NCBI RefSeq assembly: GCF_041734735.1
Contig: NC_134900.1
Location: 28,248,141-28,312,140 of the forward strand
DNA length: 64,000 bases
From: Babylonia areolata
Taxonomy: Eukaryota > Mollusca > Gastropoda > Neogastropoda > Buccinidae
Direction of reading: 5' to 3'
Below, in pieces: positions 31,349 through 43,830 of this stretch. Position 1 is the stretch's first letter; every line of letters starts with the position of its first letter. A program made the translations under genes and the position numbers. Under the pieces are notes generated by a model. That model did not search any database and had not been told where the DNA came from. It worked only from the letters and a program-made list of their open reading frames with translations.

Positions 31349-32078
31349 ATGAAACGAGTGACAGTGTTTAGAAACGGTCGAACTGAAGGAGGGAGAATTA
31401 TAGGCGTAAAGGATACTTTTTCGCTCTCAGATGTGTTATCTGAAGCAAGTAAAAAACTGATTTGTGAAGCGACAGAACTGTACACCTCAACAGGGGGGCT
31501 CGTTGATGAAGTGGATTTGATCAAAGATGATGAAGTTTTGTATGCATCATGTGGGGAGCCGTTTTTAAAGCCACAGCTGAAGCCAGTAGCCAGGCCAGTC
31601 GTAGCTAAAAGTTATGCAGAAGAACCTGCAGATCAGCAAATGCATGTCAGTCATCAGCAGGTGTGCACTCAGTCCGAATGGGTTCACCTGAATGTGGGAG
31701 GCAAACTGTTCACCACTACTGTCAGCACTCTGACAAGGACAGATGGTCACAGTATGTTGGCACGCATGTTCACCCATGGCGATGTGGAGTGGCAGAGTGC
31801 CGTTGATGAAACAGGGTGCATATCTCATTGACCGTAGCCCCCTTTATTTTGAACCCATATTGAACTACCTGCGCCATGGACAGCTTGTGTTGGACAAGTC
31901 TGTGAATCCTGAAGGGGTCCTGGAGGAAGCAAAGTTTTTTGGTATGACTTCGTTGATTGAACAGCTGGAAGATGTGATTGAGCGTGAACAGCCACCAGAT
32001 GACAGTACACCCATAACACGACGTGAGCTTGTTATGGCTTTGATGGTGACGCCGACTAATAAAGAGCTTAGATGTCAG
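31349..32078 (+). CDS. KCTD9: KCTD9 exon 1 (KHA-like and BTB), one apparent frameshift
   Basis: The ATG at 31349 matches the family start M(K/R)RVTxFxNG. The frame reads to VDETG, then runs out at a TGA at 31828-31830, while the neighbouring frame carries [20 protein letters not shown] to NKELRCQ. The change sits in GGGT at 31814-31817. Donor GTGGGT at 32079. Confidence 0.92.
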
Positions 32079-35000
32079 GTGGGTGCATCTAACTTTCCTT
32101 TGGGCCTAACATTCAGAGAATTATAAATAAAGCTAACCAAATGATTGGAATTATAAAGAGAGTTTTTACTTTTAAAAGATAAGGTTACCCATTTGAAATT
32201 ATATAAGGCTTTTGTTAGACATCATTTGGAATATATGGGAATGTTGTGTGGTATCCTACATGGAAATATCAATCAATAGCTATTGAAAATGTTACAGGAG
32301 AGCTGCTAAAATGTTGGAGGAATGCCAGAATATGACATATGGAGAAAGACTAAAGTATTTAAATTTGCGCTCTCTGACGGGATGAAGGATTAGGGGAGAT
32401 TTGATACAGGCTTACAAAATTATTAATAACATTGAGGACATTGATACTAACAAATTTTTTACTCTTCACCAATCAAGCAGAACAAGAAATTCTGAAGGAA
32501 AAATACTTGTTCAACCATTTTGCACTAACAAAAGAAAATATAACTTTCTATTCTTGTTGTAAACATGTGGAACTCACTACCACCTCTGTTAATTTTGCAT
32601 AAGATACTAACAGTTTTAAGAACTTTCTGAACTGCGATCCAAAATTGGTAATAATTATGTTTTATGAATTGATGAATAATTGCATTGATATATCTAAAAT
32701 TAAGCATGCAATGCAGACCAAAAAGAATCAAGATACTAATATTAATAGCAATACTAATAGACTAATACAAAGTGGGGGCGTTTATAGGACACGAGGCCTA
32801 AAGGCAAAAATGCCAGTCCCTATGACTACTACATCTAATTCATTATTTTGAGTGAACTGTTGTTTAGCTTGTTATTAAAATGTTAATTATATATTTAATG
32901 TATGTTTTACTTTCATACATGTATCTTTAGAAAGAAAGCAAATAACAGTAGATATCAGTCTATTTTCCTTACTTGTCCATGTCATGTCTCACATATGTGT
33001 GGGTATGGGCATGCCTGTATTACTGCCTTTTCACAGTATGTTTATGCAGATATGTGTGTCCTTGTTAAACTTTACCATCTGTTTCAGTGTTTGTGTTTTG
33101 TCAGGAAGTTCCTCTGTGTCAGTAAATAAAATTGTAGAGTTCTAAGTAAGTTTGGCAAGTTGACCAGTACATTGGCAGGTTACTGGTAAAGCCTTTTCGC
33201 ATTAATCTAGCTCGGGTCATCACCTTCATGGAGACATCTGCAGTTCAAGCTATAATCAAGACCAAGGTCATAGTGGCATTGTACTATAAACTTAAATTTA
33301 GAAACATTGTACTTGTAGACTACATGATAGAGCTCAAGTCTTGCAGGTCATCAGGCTTGACACAGTGGTAGGCTCTTGTGAAAGTAAAAGCCCCATGGAA
33401 ATTCAAGGGAAATGTCAAGGTCACATTGTAGTCTATTCGAAAAAGCTTGTCAAAAACAGAGTATGATAAGATTACTCAGGTTTTATATATCCAGTTTTTA
33501 TCAATCTTTGTCAGTCACTCGGTCATTGCTTATCTTCAGGCCCTTTTTTTTTTTGGTTACTCCTCTTTCCCATACAACTTTTAAAATAGGTAGTGCGTGT
33601 ACTTAAGTAGAAACTCACTTTGTACACATTCTATCATGCATTATTATAATTAAATTAATGATACTGTAATTTGTATGAGTATGAACATGGATCTGTAGGC
33701 TTAGGTCAACTACTACTGAACTACTCGTGTACTTATGAATGTATAGAGATTTATAAAAACAACATTGTTTGAAATGAAAGAAATACTTGTGTGAACACAC
33801 ATGTACAAAATAATGCTACAGTATATTTTTATGCAACTGTGCACTTTTATAGTATTATTGCAATTAAAACCAGTTGTCTGCACGAACTGTTCCTTCACCT
33901 TTACTGGCTATCTAGAAAGGGCAGGCTACAGGATTTTAGTTTAATAAATAAAAACAAACAAAAAAACCTATTATAATTAACTTTGGGGGAGTGGAGGAGG
34001 GTGGATTTCTTACTGAGTTGTTTCTTTATTTCATAACATAGCCAGTAATTGAAATGTACCCAGATTGTAGTACTAGTAGCATGGAAACATGAAATGTTCT
34101 TAAGTACATTAATGCAGGAGCAGGATCAGGATTTCTCAAGGCGTTGGTTACTGGCATAGGGCTGATTAATCAAACTTAAGTCTGAAATGACCCATTTTCT
34201 ACAAGTACAAGACTCTAAAATCAGTGTATACTGTGTGCAAGATCTTGGATCTACTATCATCTAGGATGTCGGTCTCAGATCTGAGTGATAAAATTAATGT
34301 GAAATGTCTTTTTCTCCAGACTGGCATTTTTTTCTCCACACATTATGTGGTCAGATATGGTGGTGACTGTAAATTTATAGACATTTTGATAGTCACAGAT
34401 TGCTTGCTTGATTGATATGGAAGGTTTTGTTTTGCTTTTTCTTGGACAGAAACCAGGCTCAAGCGTTTTATGAATGCGGAGCTTAAAGAAACATTTGGAT
34501 TTCTTTTTTTCTGTTTTTTCTTCTTGATTTCGTATGCAAGCAAATTTAGCATTATTGTTTGATATACACAAATTACTGGGTTTTTTTATATTTTCATGGA
34601 AATTATGTAGCTAAGTTATGTAGTTACAACAGTGATTGTACATTGCTTGTACATGGTAACTCTTCATAATTACCTAAATTATATATAGTAACAGCGATTG
34701 TACATTTCTTGTACTTAATCAACAGCTCTGAATTATATATATGGTATGTCTTCTGCAGGGAGTCAACTTTTCTGGAGCCAACCTGTCCAAGCTGGACCTG
34801 CGCTACATCAACTTCAAGTATGCCATCCTGCGCAAGGCCAACCTTTCGGGCGCCAACCTCTCCTACTGCAACTTTGAGCGTGCCGACCTCTGCAGCGCCA
34901 CGCTGGACTCAGCCAACCTGCTGGGGGTCAAGGTCCTCTGCGCGAACATGGAGGGTGCGTCCATGCGGGGCTGCAACTTCGAGGACCCCGCAGGCAGCCG

Positions 35001-35265
35001 GGCGAACATGGAGGGGGCGCTGATGAAGAATGTGGACCTGGAGGGTAGCCACATGGCTGGGGTCAACCTGAGGGTGGCCACCCTGAAGAACGCCAACCTG
35101 CAGAACTGCGACCTTCGCGGTGCGGTGCTGGCTGGGGCCGACCTTGAGAACTGTGACCTGTCGGGCTGTGACCTGCAGGAGGCCAACCTGAGGGGTGCCA
35201 ACCTGAAAGGGGCCACCTTTGAGCTGATGCTGAACCCTCTCCACATGGCTCAGGCTGTGCGCTAG
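31349..35265 (+). CDS. KCTD9: KCTD9, BTB/pentapeptide-repeat Cul3 adaptor-like protein (2 exons)
   Basis: KCTD9-family proteins pair a BTB domain with pentapeptide repeats and bind cullin-3 ubiquitin ligase. Two coding exons, 31349-32078 and 34759-35265. Order of domains: a KHA-like N-terminus ([20 protein letters not shown] to [12 protein letters not shown]), the BTB domain ([50 protein letters not shown]), then pentapeptide repeats in exon 2 ([40 protein letters not shown]) ending MAQAVR. About 411 residues, close to the 389 of human KCTD9. A single extra base near 31814-31817 breaks the frame inside the BTB domain; with one base fewer, exon 1 is exactly 243 codons and joins exon 2 in phase. 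Confidence 0.94.
32109..32880 (+). mobile_element. Degenerate LINE reverse-transcriptase C-terminal fragment
   Basis: In the KCTD9 intron, 30 bp after the donor. Pieces read as a LINE ORF2 C-terminus: [17 protein letters not shown], then (K)A(L)[38 protein letters not shown] and NMWNSLPPL, spread over frames with many stops. The 3' part runs to AGGCCTAAAGGCAAAAATGC. It is 5'-truncated and old. Confidence 0.8.
32881..34758. other. KCTD9 intron interior, nothing recognised
   Basis: AT-rich intronic DNA; short open frames only, with no family match. Confidence 0.5.
34759..35265 (+). CDS. KCTD9: KCTD9 exon 2 (pentapeptide repeats) with stop
   Basis: Acceptor TTCTGCAG. Encodes [20 protein letters not shown] through repeated A(N/D)L-x-x units to [14 protein letters not shown] at 35263-35265. 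Markedly GC-rich against its flanks. Pentapeptide repeats form a right-handed quadrilateral beta-helix. Confidence 0.97.
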   Translation, partial: GVNFSGANLSKLDLRYINFKYAILRKANLSGANLSYCNFERADLCSATLDSANLLGVKVLCANMEGASMRGCNFEDPAGSRANMEGALMKNVDLEGSHMAGVNLRVATLKNANLQNCDLRGAVLAGADLENCDLSGCDLQEANLRGANLKGATFELMLNPLHMAQAVR

Positions 35266-35307
35266 ATAGTCGCCGCTGCTTGCGCAGAAAAGCTTGTTTA
35301 TGTGGTT

Positions 35308-35410
35308 TCAGTTTCAGGTTCAGTTTCAAAGAGGCTTTGGAGCATGCAGACTGAGAGAGCTCTCGCTAATCCATATCTGCGGTTTAAAAAAAAAAAAAAA
35401 AAAAAAAAAA
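35308..35410 (+). repeat. SINE fragment with poly(A), CAGTTTCAAAGAGG family
   Basis: GTTCAGTTTCAAAGAGGCTT, GCATGCAGACTGAGAGAGCT and CTAATCCATATCTGCGGTTT followed by 25 A at 35386-35410. It lies in the presumed KCTD9 3' UTR. Confidence 0.75.
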
Positions 35411-35521
35411 TCCAGTCCTTCGCAATGAATCACAAACTCATGGTGCTGATCAAGCCTTGAGAGTCTATCCTAGGTTTGTGTAAAGCATTTGCATAAGAAT
35501 TGATTAGAATAATAGGACAAA

Positions 35522-35527
35522 ATAAAT
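35522..35527 (+). terminator. KCTD9: Candidate KCTD9 polyadenylation signal
   Basis: AATAAA 257 bp after the stop codon. Others occur further downstream; not confirmed. Confidence 0.3.
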
Positions 35528-35529
35528 GA

Positions 35530-38500
35530 TGAATAAGTTTATATATAAACTAAATGATATATATGTAAAAATAGTGGTGATGTGCACAGCGTCTGATTAC
35601 TGTGCAAGTTGAAAATCATGAATATGATTTCTCACAAATGAAAAAATAAGTAACTCAAATACTATTTCGTACAAAGGAAAAAATAGGTAACTTTGAAAAA
35701 TAATTTACTCCTTCAGGAGTGGATGAATGATAATGAGTTTTGTTGTAACATGTTTTATGAAAGTATTGAAATGAATTTGCTAGGGTTGAACTGGAATGTA
35801 TACAAATATATTCGTTTGTGTATAAGCACATGGTAAGTGTGGGCATCTTTATTCTACATGTGTATGTAGACACATGCTTGCTGTGGGCAACTGTATGAAT
35901 GTAGACATATTGTAATTTGAAATAGATGAGTTCAGGTTACTATCAGTTATATATTAATGTATTGCTTAACAGTGAAATAGAAAAAAAAAAAACCCAAAAA
36001 ACACAATAAAACATTTTTTATATCTTTCTTAGATGTAAGATTTAAATACTGAACTTCATATATTTGGCTGAACATAACAGTTAAAAACCAGCCAAAAACA
36101 AAAAAACTAAATAAAAACAAACAAAACAGACTTCTTCTCTCCCCTTTCTTCTCTTTCCAGATGAGAATCATTATTTTTTTCCAACACCTGCCAAACCACT
36201 AAGAGCCACTCTCTTCTGAGTTGTGTGTTGATGTATGTGGTTATTTGTGTACAGTTTATTTTGTATAATTAGTAATTCCATGCATAGTTTTAATGCTCTT
36301 TTCTGCTTCCTCTTTTTTTCTTATCATTTATTTTGATGCGGTGTTTATGATAGATTTGATAGTGATAACATTGATAATAATGATCACAAGTTTACTTTCC
36401 GCCAAATCTAATGATTATGCTTCAAGGGCTTTACAACAGTTCCAATAAAATATTATCCATCAAAACACATTCTAAGTCAGCAAACACATGTGTATGCCTT
36501 CACACATATAATGATAAAAATGATAATGACTTAATCCATACATTTTCTATATATATGTATACAAAACATACTCAGCTGCACTGCACAACGTAAAGATCAA
36601 CATGCAAAAGATGCATTCATACACCAAAACAACAATAAATAAAACCTTGCACAGACGTCAAAACCAAACACCAACAGTAATCTATACATGGACACGCACA
36701 AAAACATCACACACAACTGAAAACAACAACAACAACAATAACATATTAAACGAATTCAGAATTGTTAAGAATTGTTGAAGACATAAACAGACAACCGTCT
36801 CTTGTGAATCTCTCCAGACTAAGAAAGGTCAGGGTTTATTTTAGTTTATTGTAATTTATTTTCTTCCAGTTTTCTTTTTCTTGGATGTCATTCTGAGAAT
36901 GCTGTATACTTCACAGATTTTCTTTCAGAATGGTGTGCATTACATTGGTTACTTTCATGCCATGCAAAAAAACAGCAACAAAAAACGAGTTCACATTGTA
37001 CTTCACTACTTGTAAAGTTGTATTTCTCAGAATAGTGTCATGTATCACTCAGTAATAGTAATACTATAGAAAATTGCTATGCCAGTAATAGTTTGTTATT
37101 CATTCATTGTGTATGTGTATTATTAGTTTATAACTGTGTCCTTATAAGGACATATAGTTGGACTGCAATGCTTCCATCAGGTCCAGAATAGATAGCTCTG
37201 AATCCACATGTGATACTTTATGTGTTTTCATCATTATGGATGGAATAATTATAACAGCAACAACTATTGGTTAATGTTTTGTTTTGTTTTGAAAAAAATC
37301 TTTGATATTTTGTTGTATTACAAAACATTATTGATCTCATTATCATCCATTCAACAATAAATTGCTCTGTGAAAGATCTCACGGTGTGCTGTCTGATATC
37401 TTCAATAGAATGCTTCTTGTTGAGAGCATCACTAGAATTATCTTAGAGAGTGTAAGCCCTCTAGATTATGGAGGGCAAATGAAATCTTTAGTGGTGATTA
37501 ATATTAATCCTGTAGTCTTTGAGTTTGATGAAGTCTTTTTCTGCCCGGTTGTACACTATGCATGTGCATTGGCTTTTAGTTTTACTGAGTATATGTTCGT
37601 TTTATCTACTGTTCCAGCTGCTGTCATATGCTTTGTTTTCAAGGATAGTGCATGAAGGATGATTTTTGTGTGACCCACTTAACATGCATTGGAGACTCTT
37701 GAATGTGCATATTTTTATCACTTGTTGAAGCACTGGCAGACTGACATGAAAGATGAGAAGAATCTCACCTCTCAGACCAGGTGGTGTCACCAGTGTCAGG
37801 GTTCACAATGAACACCTTCAGATTTGAAGTCAGATAACATGTGTGCTATCATTCCAGATGTGTAGTGCAGCGCAGCAGCGCAGGCTTAGCATATTTATAA
37901 GAACAAACCTCATTGTGCATAAGTTACGAACATCTAGGGAACAAGGATCTAGGGAGCTCATCCTTGTTTAATGCATGTGTGGTCTTTTTTTAACTGGATG
38001 AAATTATGCAGAAAAGGATGTGTGTGTAAAATGATAGGAGGAAAATAAAATAAGGTAGGAGAGGGGGGGGGGGGGGGGGGGGGGGGGTTGTGCCATGCAC
38101 AAATAAATCTCCCACTCCAAATTGTTTGTTCTTTATGTAGATTTACACCTTTCACTGTAAAGTAAGAGTAACCAAATAGTACAAAAAGAAAGTTGTTTGA
38201 TTTTTATAAAGCGATGAACTATTCTGTAACAGCACAGTGCAATATAAATATATTTTGGTTTTTGGTTCAATCGAGTGCAGTGCACTATGCTGCATTTGAA
38301 TCTTGATACAAAACTGTACATAGCTGTCAATAGTGTGCACTTAATTTCAGTTCCTGGATAATGAAAATGAACGAAAAAAGTTGGACAGAGATGAATGAGG
38401 TTTAGTTGTTGGGTTTTTTTTTGTGTTTGTGCGTGTGTGTGTGCGTGCGTGTGTTATAAAAGGCAATTTGTTGGCAGTGCAGACTGACTTAGTTTCAGTT

Positions 38501-40783
38501 GTTTTGTTTCTCATAGATTTATTTTTATATTTCTCCTTCACAGCATCTTAAGTTTGTGCAGAAAAGGTCACTTTTTTGTGTTGTTATGATATATACAGAA
38601 TTGTAACATTCCCCAAAGAGCAATTTTCAGGGCTTTGTTAATCATTAATGGAGGTTTTCTTTGTTGTTATGTTTGAACCAATGTACAGACTGATAACTGT
38701 GATCCATTGAATGGGAACAGTTTTGTTTGTATGTGTGTGTTTGTGTTTAAGACAATGATACATAGAGCTCTGGAAACTGATTTTATCAGGTCAATGTATG
38801 TGGGTTTTTTGTTTTTTTGGTGCATACATGTGTGTGTGTGTGTGTGTGTGTGAGAAAATAATTTCTTGAGCTCTGGAAACTGACTGTATCTGGATAATAT
38901 TTGTGTCTATACTATATCTGTTGACAGTTCATATCTGGAAATTGACAATAAATAATACCTGAACATTCTCTCTTTCTCTCAATTCAATTCAAAATACTTT
39001 ATTATCTGCTTCAACCAAAAACAGAAAATGTTCTTTAGGCTCACTTAAAATAAAATGCCCGTCAGCAAAAAAAAAACCAAACAAAAAACAAAAAAACAAC
39101 AACTGACACACCCTTCACTTATCACCATGTACACATCAATTATTATGTAAAAAGTAAAACATGTGGGTAAGATACTATTACATTCAGAGTGCAACAACTG
39201 TGTGTGTGTTGCGTGTGTGCCCGCTCTCCTTCCCTTTCCCTTCCCATTCACCTGACACAGATGTCTGCTTTTTCCCCCCACATAAAATGATAACAAAACG
39301 TGTGCCAAGAGAGACTGTAAATCTCATTCAGACCTCAGGTTCAGGGGTGTACCCTTGGGGTGTGACCATTGTATATCCCCACTAAATTGATAGATCCAGT
39401 TTTCTGCCCTTCCTGATTCTGGAAAAGTTTTTCATTGCAGTGTGTGAGATAAATTGCGACATACTCTTTATCCTCTCCAACCTTCCTCTCCCTCCTCCTC
39501 CCCGCAAATGGTTACAACATGCAGAAAAGATGTAAGAAGACAGTGAAGACTAGCATTCCAGAGGTCTGAATCACAGTTGGAGAATAAAGGCCCTCCCAAG
39601 ACTGACATTCCACAGCTGCAGAATAAGGACTGTCCCACATCCCTATTGAGAAATACTGTAACCGCATTTCTCCCTCTCCCTTCTCCCCTCTCTCTTTCTT
39701 TCTGTCCAGAAATATTTCTCTTTTCCTAATCTTCTCTCGTGTCCTCAGTTCCTCATTTACCATTACTTTGTTAATGGGTTTGTATACGATTATGATTATG
39801 GAGACAATACTTGAAGAAAGAGGAGAAAGGCACTTCTGTGTGGTATGACGACATGCGTGCAATGTTGACATGATTTATTCAGTTTGTTGTGCTGTGTGTT
39901 CATTGTGATGATAGAAAGCATGAGTTCGTGTTGTGTTGATTTTTGTTTTAATGTTGTTGAATTTGATATGTTAAAGCAACTATGCTGATTATCATTCAGG
40001 AAATCTTTGTATTGGAGTTCAGAAAGGTCATCTTCAGTGTTACATAGATTTTTGAAAAGCTTTTATCAGCTGTGCCAAATATTTTGATGTTCATGTATAT
40101 AATTAGTTTGGGCCGTTGTGTGTGAGCAAAATAAATGTCAGTCATCGTTCTTACTTCAAAAATCCGTTTTGCACACTGGCCACATATATATGGCCATCAC
40201 CGGAGATCTTAACTGCTGCTTGTCTTGTGCTGTCTTAGCTTTCCCCAGGTACAGCCATTCTCCTTCAGTTCTTTTTCAGCTGTTGGTTGGGGTGAGTTGA
40301 GATTTGTGACAAATATTTCCCTTTTATTATTTTACCTTTGTCCGAAAGATGTCTGAAATGGTGAGAAGCTAGTTTATTCACATTTATTTTTGAACACCAA
40401 CTTTTGAATGGTCTTTAGCAGAGCATCCACCACCTCCACCCTCCACAAAATAAAAACAAAATAAGAAAGAAAAAAAAAGCTGTTTTTCTGAGTTTGCTGT
40501 CTGATTGTTTGGTTACACTAGATTCTGTTTGTACAGGAATAAAACAGGATTAGAATCATGTTTATTGATGATTTTGCAGGCCTTTGTCATGTTCCTCTGA
40601 ATTGTTGGACTTCATGACTTGATTGAGAGATAAAAGTAAAACCTTTTATTAAAAGTTAAAAGTTTTAACCTTTTACTGGTACTTATGATAATCAGAGGTC
40701 AATCAATCAATCAGTCAGTCAGTCTATCTATCTATCAGTCTATCTCTCAGTCTCTCTCTCTATCTGTACGATAATTAAGTGTT

Positions 40784-40816
<33 letters not shown>

Positions 40817-41119
40817 AAGTATTTTTAAATTTTCTATTTGGGATATGATTTTTTTTTCCCGTTGAAACTTATAGCAGTGTCAGTATGTGGCACATATCTG
40901 TGAAGATTTTGGTTATCTTCTGTGGTTTGATTAATGTTAAAAAAAAAAATTCATGGTCTGATGAATTTAGCATGAGTGGAAGCAAATGTAACAACACACA
41001 CAAAAATTATGTAACATCAGATTTGTAACAGTAGAAGTTAAAAAGGATTTATGCATTCATGTGCACATATACATATGAACTTGGGCACATGCAGTGTATG
41101 CACACATATGCATGTGCGC

Positions 41120-41159
<40 letters not shown>

Positions 41160-41760
41160 ATATACACACACAGAAGTGTGCATGCAAATGCATAGAAACA
41201 TACTGTTATTCTCATAATGTTCTTTGTTAAAATTTTTGTTTCTTTCATCATAAAACTTAGGCTTAAGTGTACTAAATATTAAACTTTGGCTTTAGTGTAC
41301 CAAACATCTGTCAATTTCATCACCCCCCCCTCCCTCCCCCCCACCTCTCCCCCAATATCTGAATACACACTCTTTGTCACAGATGTTAATTTGGACTAAC
41401 GATACACACCAACACTGATGTTTTGTCTCGAAAAAAAAAAGGGATGTTGTTGGACTTTCAGATTCATGGAATTTTCTGGTTTTGTAATGTTAAAATAGTT
41501 CCAAACAAACTTTGAGAAGAAAATATAACAAATATTTTGTTAAACAATTTATTTGCACCACAGTTGTTTATCCATTGTTATAACCATATGAACTGAAACT
41601 GAAACTTAACCATATGAGTTGGGCTTGTTAGGCTTTTTGACTTTAGGCTTTCAAAGTTCAGATGATCAGATTTATATTTAATAAACTATATACACTATAC
41701 GTCAGTCCTCAGAACATGTTCTTTGACACTAATTAGTACCTTTGTTGACTTGTGAGTGAC
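35530..41760. other. Intergenic DNA between KCTD9 and NPRL2, no gene found
   Basis: AT-rich with (TG)n at 38830-38851 and 40786-40802, (CA)n at 41130-41157, and a poly(G) run. The first coding exon of NPRL2 should lie between here and 44239, but I could not find it. The block 40170-40285 shares TGCTGTCTTAG...CCTTCAGTTCTTTTTCAG-like sequence with 43675-43735, suggesting a dispersed repeat. Confidence 0.5.
38063..38087 (+). repeat. Poly(G) run, 25 bases
   Basis: 25 consecutive G, uncommon in genomic DNA and a potential quadruplex; also error-prone to sequence. Confidence 0.95.
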
Positions 41761-41799
41761 ATTGGTTGTTTTGTTGTTGTTGTTTTTGCCAGCATCATG

Positions 41800-41950
41800 T
41801 GATTAAAGGTACAAATCATGTGGTTCTTGAGTTTATCATTGTATGTGTTTTGTATATATATGCTCACATGTGGGAGTACTCAGTAGGAATCATGTGGTTC
41901 TTGAGTTTGTCAGTGTATATGTTCTGTATATATGCTCATATGTGGGAGCT
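41800..41950 (+). repeat. About 75-bp tandem duplication
   Basis: AATCATGTGGTTCTTGAGTT and ATATGCTCACATGTGGGAG occur twice (about 41814-41876 and 41889-41950) with a few substitutions. Confidence 0.85.
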
Positions 41951-42099
41951 TGAATGAGTATATGTGAAAATCTACTTGTGCAGTTCAATAAATCGGCTTA
42001 TTGTATTGATGACTGTTGTAGTGGTTTATTCAGTATGTTTGAATCATGAATGCCAGCATGCAGCATGCATGACATGAATGAGGATGCACACAAATGATG

Positions 42100-42175
42100 A
42101 TAATGATAATTATATTTAATTTATATCGCCCTGAATCTTGTGCAAAGACAAATCAAAGCGCTTTAACACTTCTTT
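42100..42175 (-). repeat. LINE 3'-tail fragment
   Basis: GATAATTATATTTAATTTAT, then CTGAATCTTGTGCAAAGACA and AATCAAAGCGCTTT, same tail as 14255-14325, truncated right after it. Confidence 0.6.
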
Positions 42176-42786
42176 TATTTTTGTGCGCGCATGCACACAC
42201 ACACACACACACACAGAATGCATGCAAGTTCACTCAATGAATGTTAATCTTTCTCCTTCTCTATCACTTGTGTATTTATATCATTATATAAATTATTATT
42301 CATATATAATATTCCTGCTATTTGACACAACAATCATGTTGCTGTTTTTTTCCTTTTGAGGGTTGGATGAAAAGAAAGCATTGTCTTCCTTACTCTTTTA
42401 CCCTCAGAAAATAAAATCTTTTCAGTTCAGTTTCAGTTTCATATATTCATTAGATCTGAGCATGCATGACATGGACAACAATGATGGGAAGACACCCCAG
42501 TGCATTCCAAAGAAAATCCATGAAAAAGTCATGGATCAGTTATGAATTGGAGCTCACTCAATGAGCTTCATATCACATTCAAAGATTGATTTAAAATGAA
42601 GCCAGTTATAGAAGAAAGTTTCCTTTACTCAGAATCAGAAGTTTGAATGGTGTACTTAAGTGGTTTCTCACCACCTGTATTACCGGTAGTTTTTCTGAGG
42701 AAGATGGTGTCAGGAACCATCAAAAAATACAAGTAAAGTAAGTTCAAACTGTCCATTATATGTAAAGAAAGCTTTCTTCTGTATGT

Positions 42787-43035
42787 ATTGACTGGTGCAA
42801 CAGCCGAATGGTTAAAGCACTGGACTTTCAATCGGAGAGTCCCGGGTTCAAATCCTGGTCACGGCGCCTGGTGGGTAAAGGGTGGACATTTTTTCAGTCT
42901 CCCAGGTCAACAGATTTTCAGACCTGCCAGTGTTTGCGCCCCCTTTGTGTGTATACATATGCAGAAGATAAATATGCACGTCCTGTAATCCATGTCACTA
43001 TTCGTTGAGTTATGGAAACAAGATTAATGAAACAG
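42787..43035 (+). mobile_element. tRNA-headed SINE, 3'-truncated copy
   Basis: Head CAACAGCCGAATGGTTAAAG with B box GGGTTCAAATCCTGG at 42843, body CCCAGGTCAACAGATTTTCA and CCTGTAATCCATGTCAC as in 26402-26938. Not a tRNA gene. Confidence 0.75.
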
Positions 43036-43214
43036 TGTAAAAAAACAAGACAAACAAACAAGCATGAATTTACACACCCTGTGTACTGAAAACAAAAGTA
43101 TACTCTTATGTAAACATCTGTTTTTGTGTGTGTTTTTTTAGCAAGTACTTGCTGGAAAACATGATCTGTGAGTCATTGTTTTCAGTCATTACCATCTGTT
43201 TAGATTTGTCAGCC

Positions 43215-43255
43215 CTCAAACACACACACGCACACACACACACACACACACACAT
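43215..43255. repeat. (CA)n microsatellite
   Basis: About 19 CA units with one G interruption. Confidence 0.95.
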
Positions 43256-43719
43256 TGCAGATACAACTGATCAAGAGCACAAACAGTGTATTGCATGTTG
43301 CTCAAAAGCAGTGGGTGGAGGTGTGTGTTTGCATGCATGCATAGGGTCAGGTATTTATGTGCATGCTCACACACTTAAGCGTGTGTTTTAAGGTTATGTG
43401 TGTGTATGCGTGCGCTGTGCGGATGCAACATTCCTGTATTTTAAAAAAAAGCACATAAGCGCAACTTGGCAGCAAACTGAGCCAGTTTAGTCAGCTGCAT
43501 AAGAATTCTTGTAAAACAGAATTATTTGATTTGACTGCCACATTTGATTCCATCCATGGTACTTTGGCACAACACAACAAAGCGATAAGCATACCAGTGA
43601 CTTATAGTTCATTAATCCTCTTTGAGCCCCGTGTCACACAGGGCCACTACTTGAAATCTCTACTCCTGCCCATCATGTGCTGTCCTGACTACCTTCTCGT
43701 GTGTAGCCCTTCTCCTTCG

Positions 43720-43830
43720 GTTCTGTTCAGTTCAGTTTCTCAAGGAGGGTTTACTGATGATAAATCCATACACAGTACACCACATCTGCTAAGCACATGG
43801 CTGTTCAGCAGCTTTATCCAACACACATTG
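43720..43830 (+). repeat. SINE fragment, CTCAAGGAGG family
   Basis: TTCAGTTTCTCAAGGAGGGT, TACACCACATCTGCTAAGCA and CATGGCTGTTCAGCAGCTTT match the 8660-8770 copy. Confidence 0.7.

Noticed and set aside
37362-37655. 97-codon plus frame upstream of NPRL2
   Set aside because: No similarity to the NPRL2 N-terminus or any family I know; composition like surrounding AT-rich DNA.
42790-42862. tRNA gene
   Set aside because: The T-arm is good, but the sequence continues as a SINE body shared with other copies; it is a SINE head.
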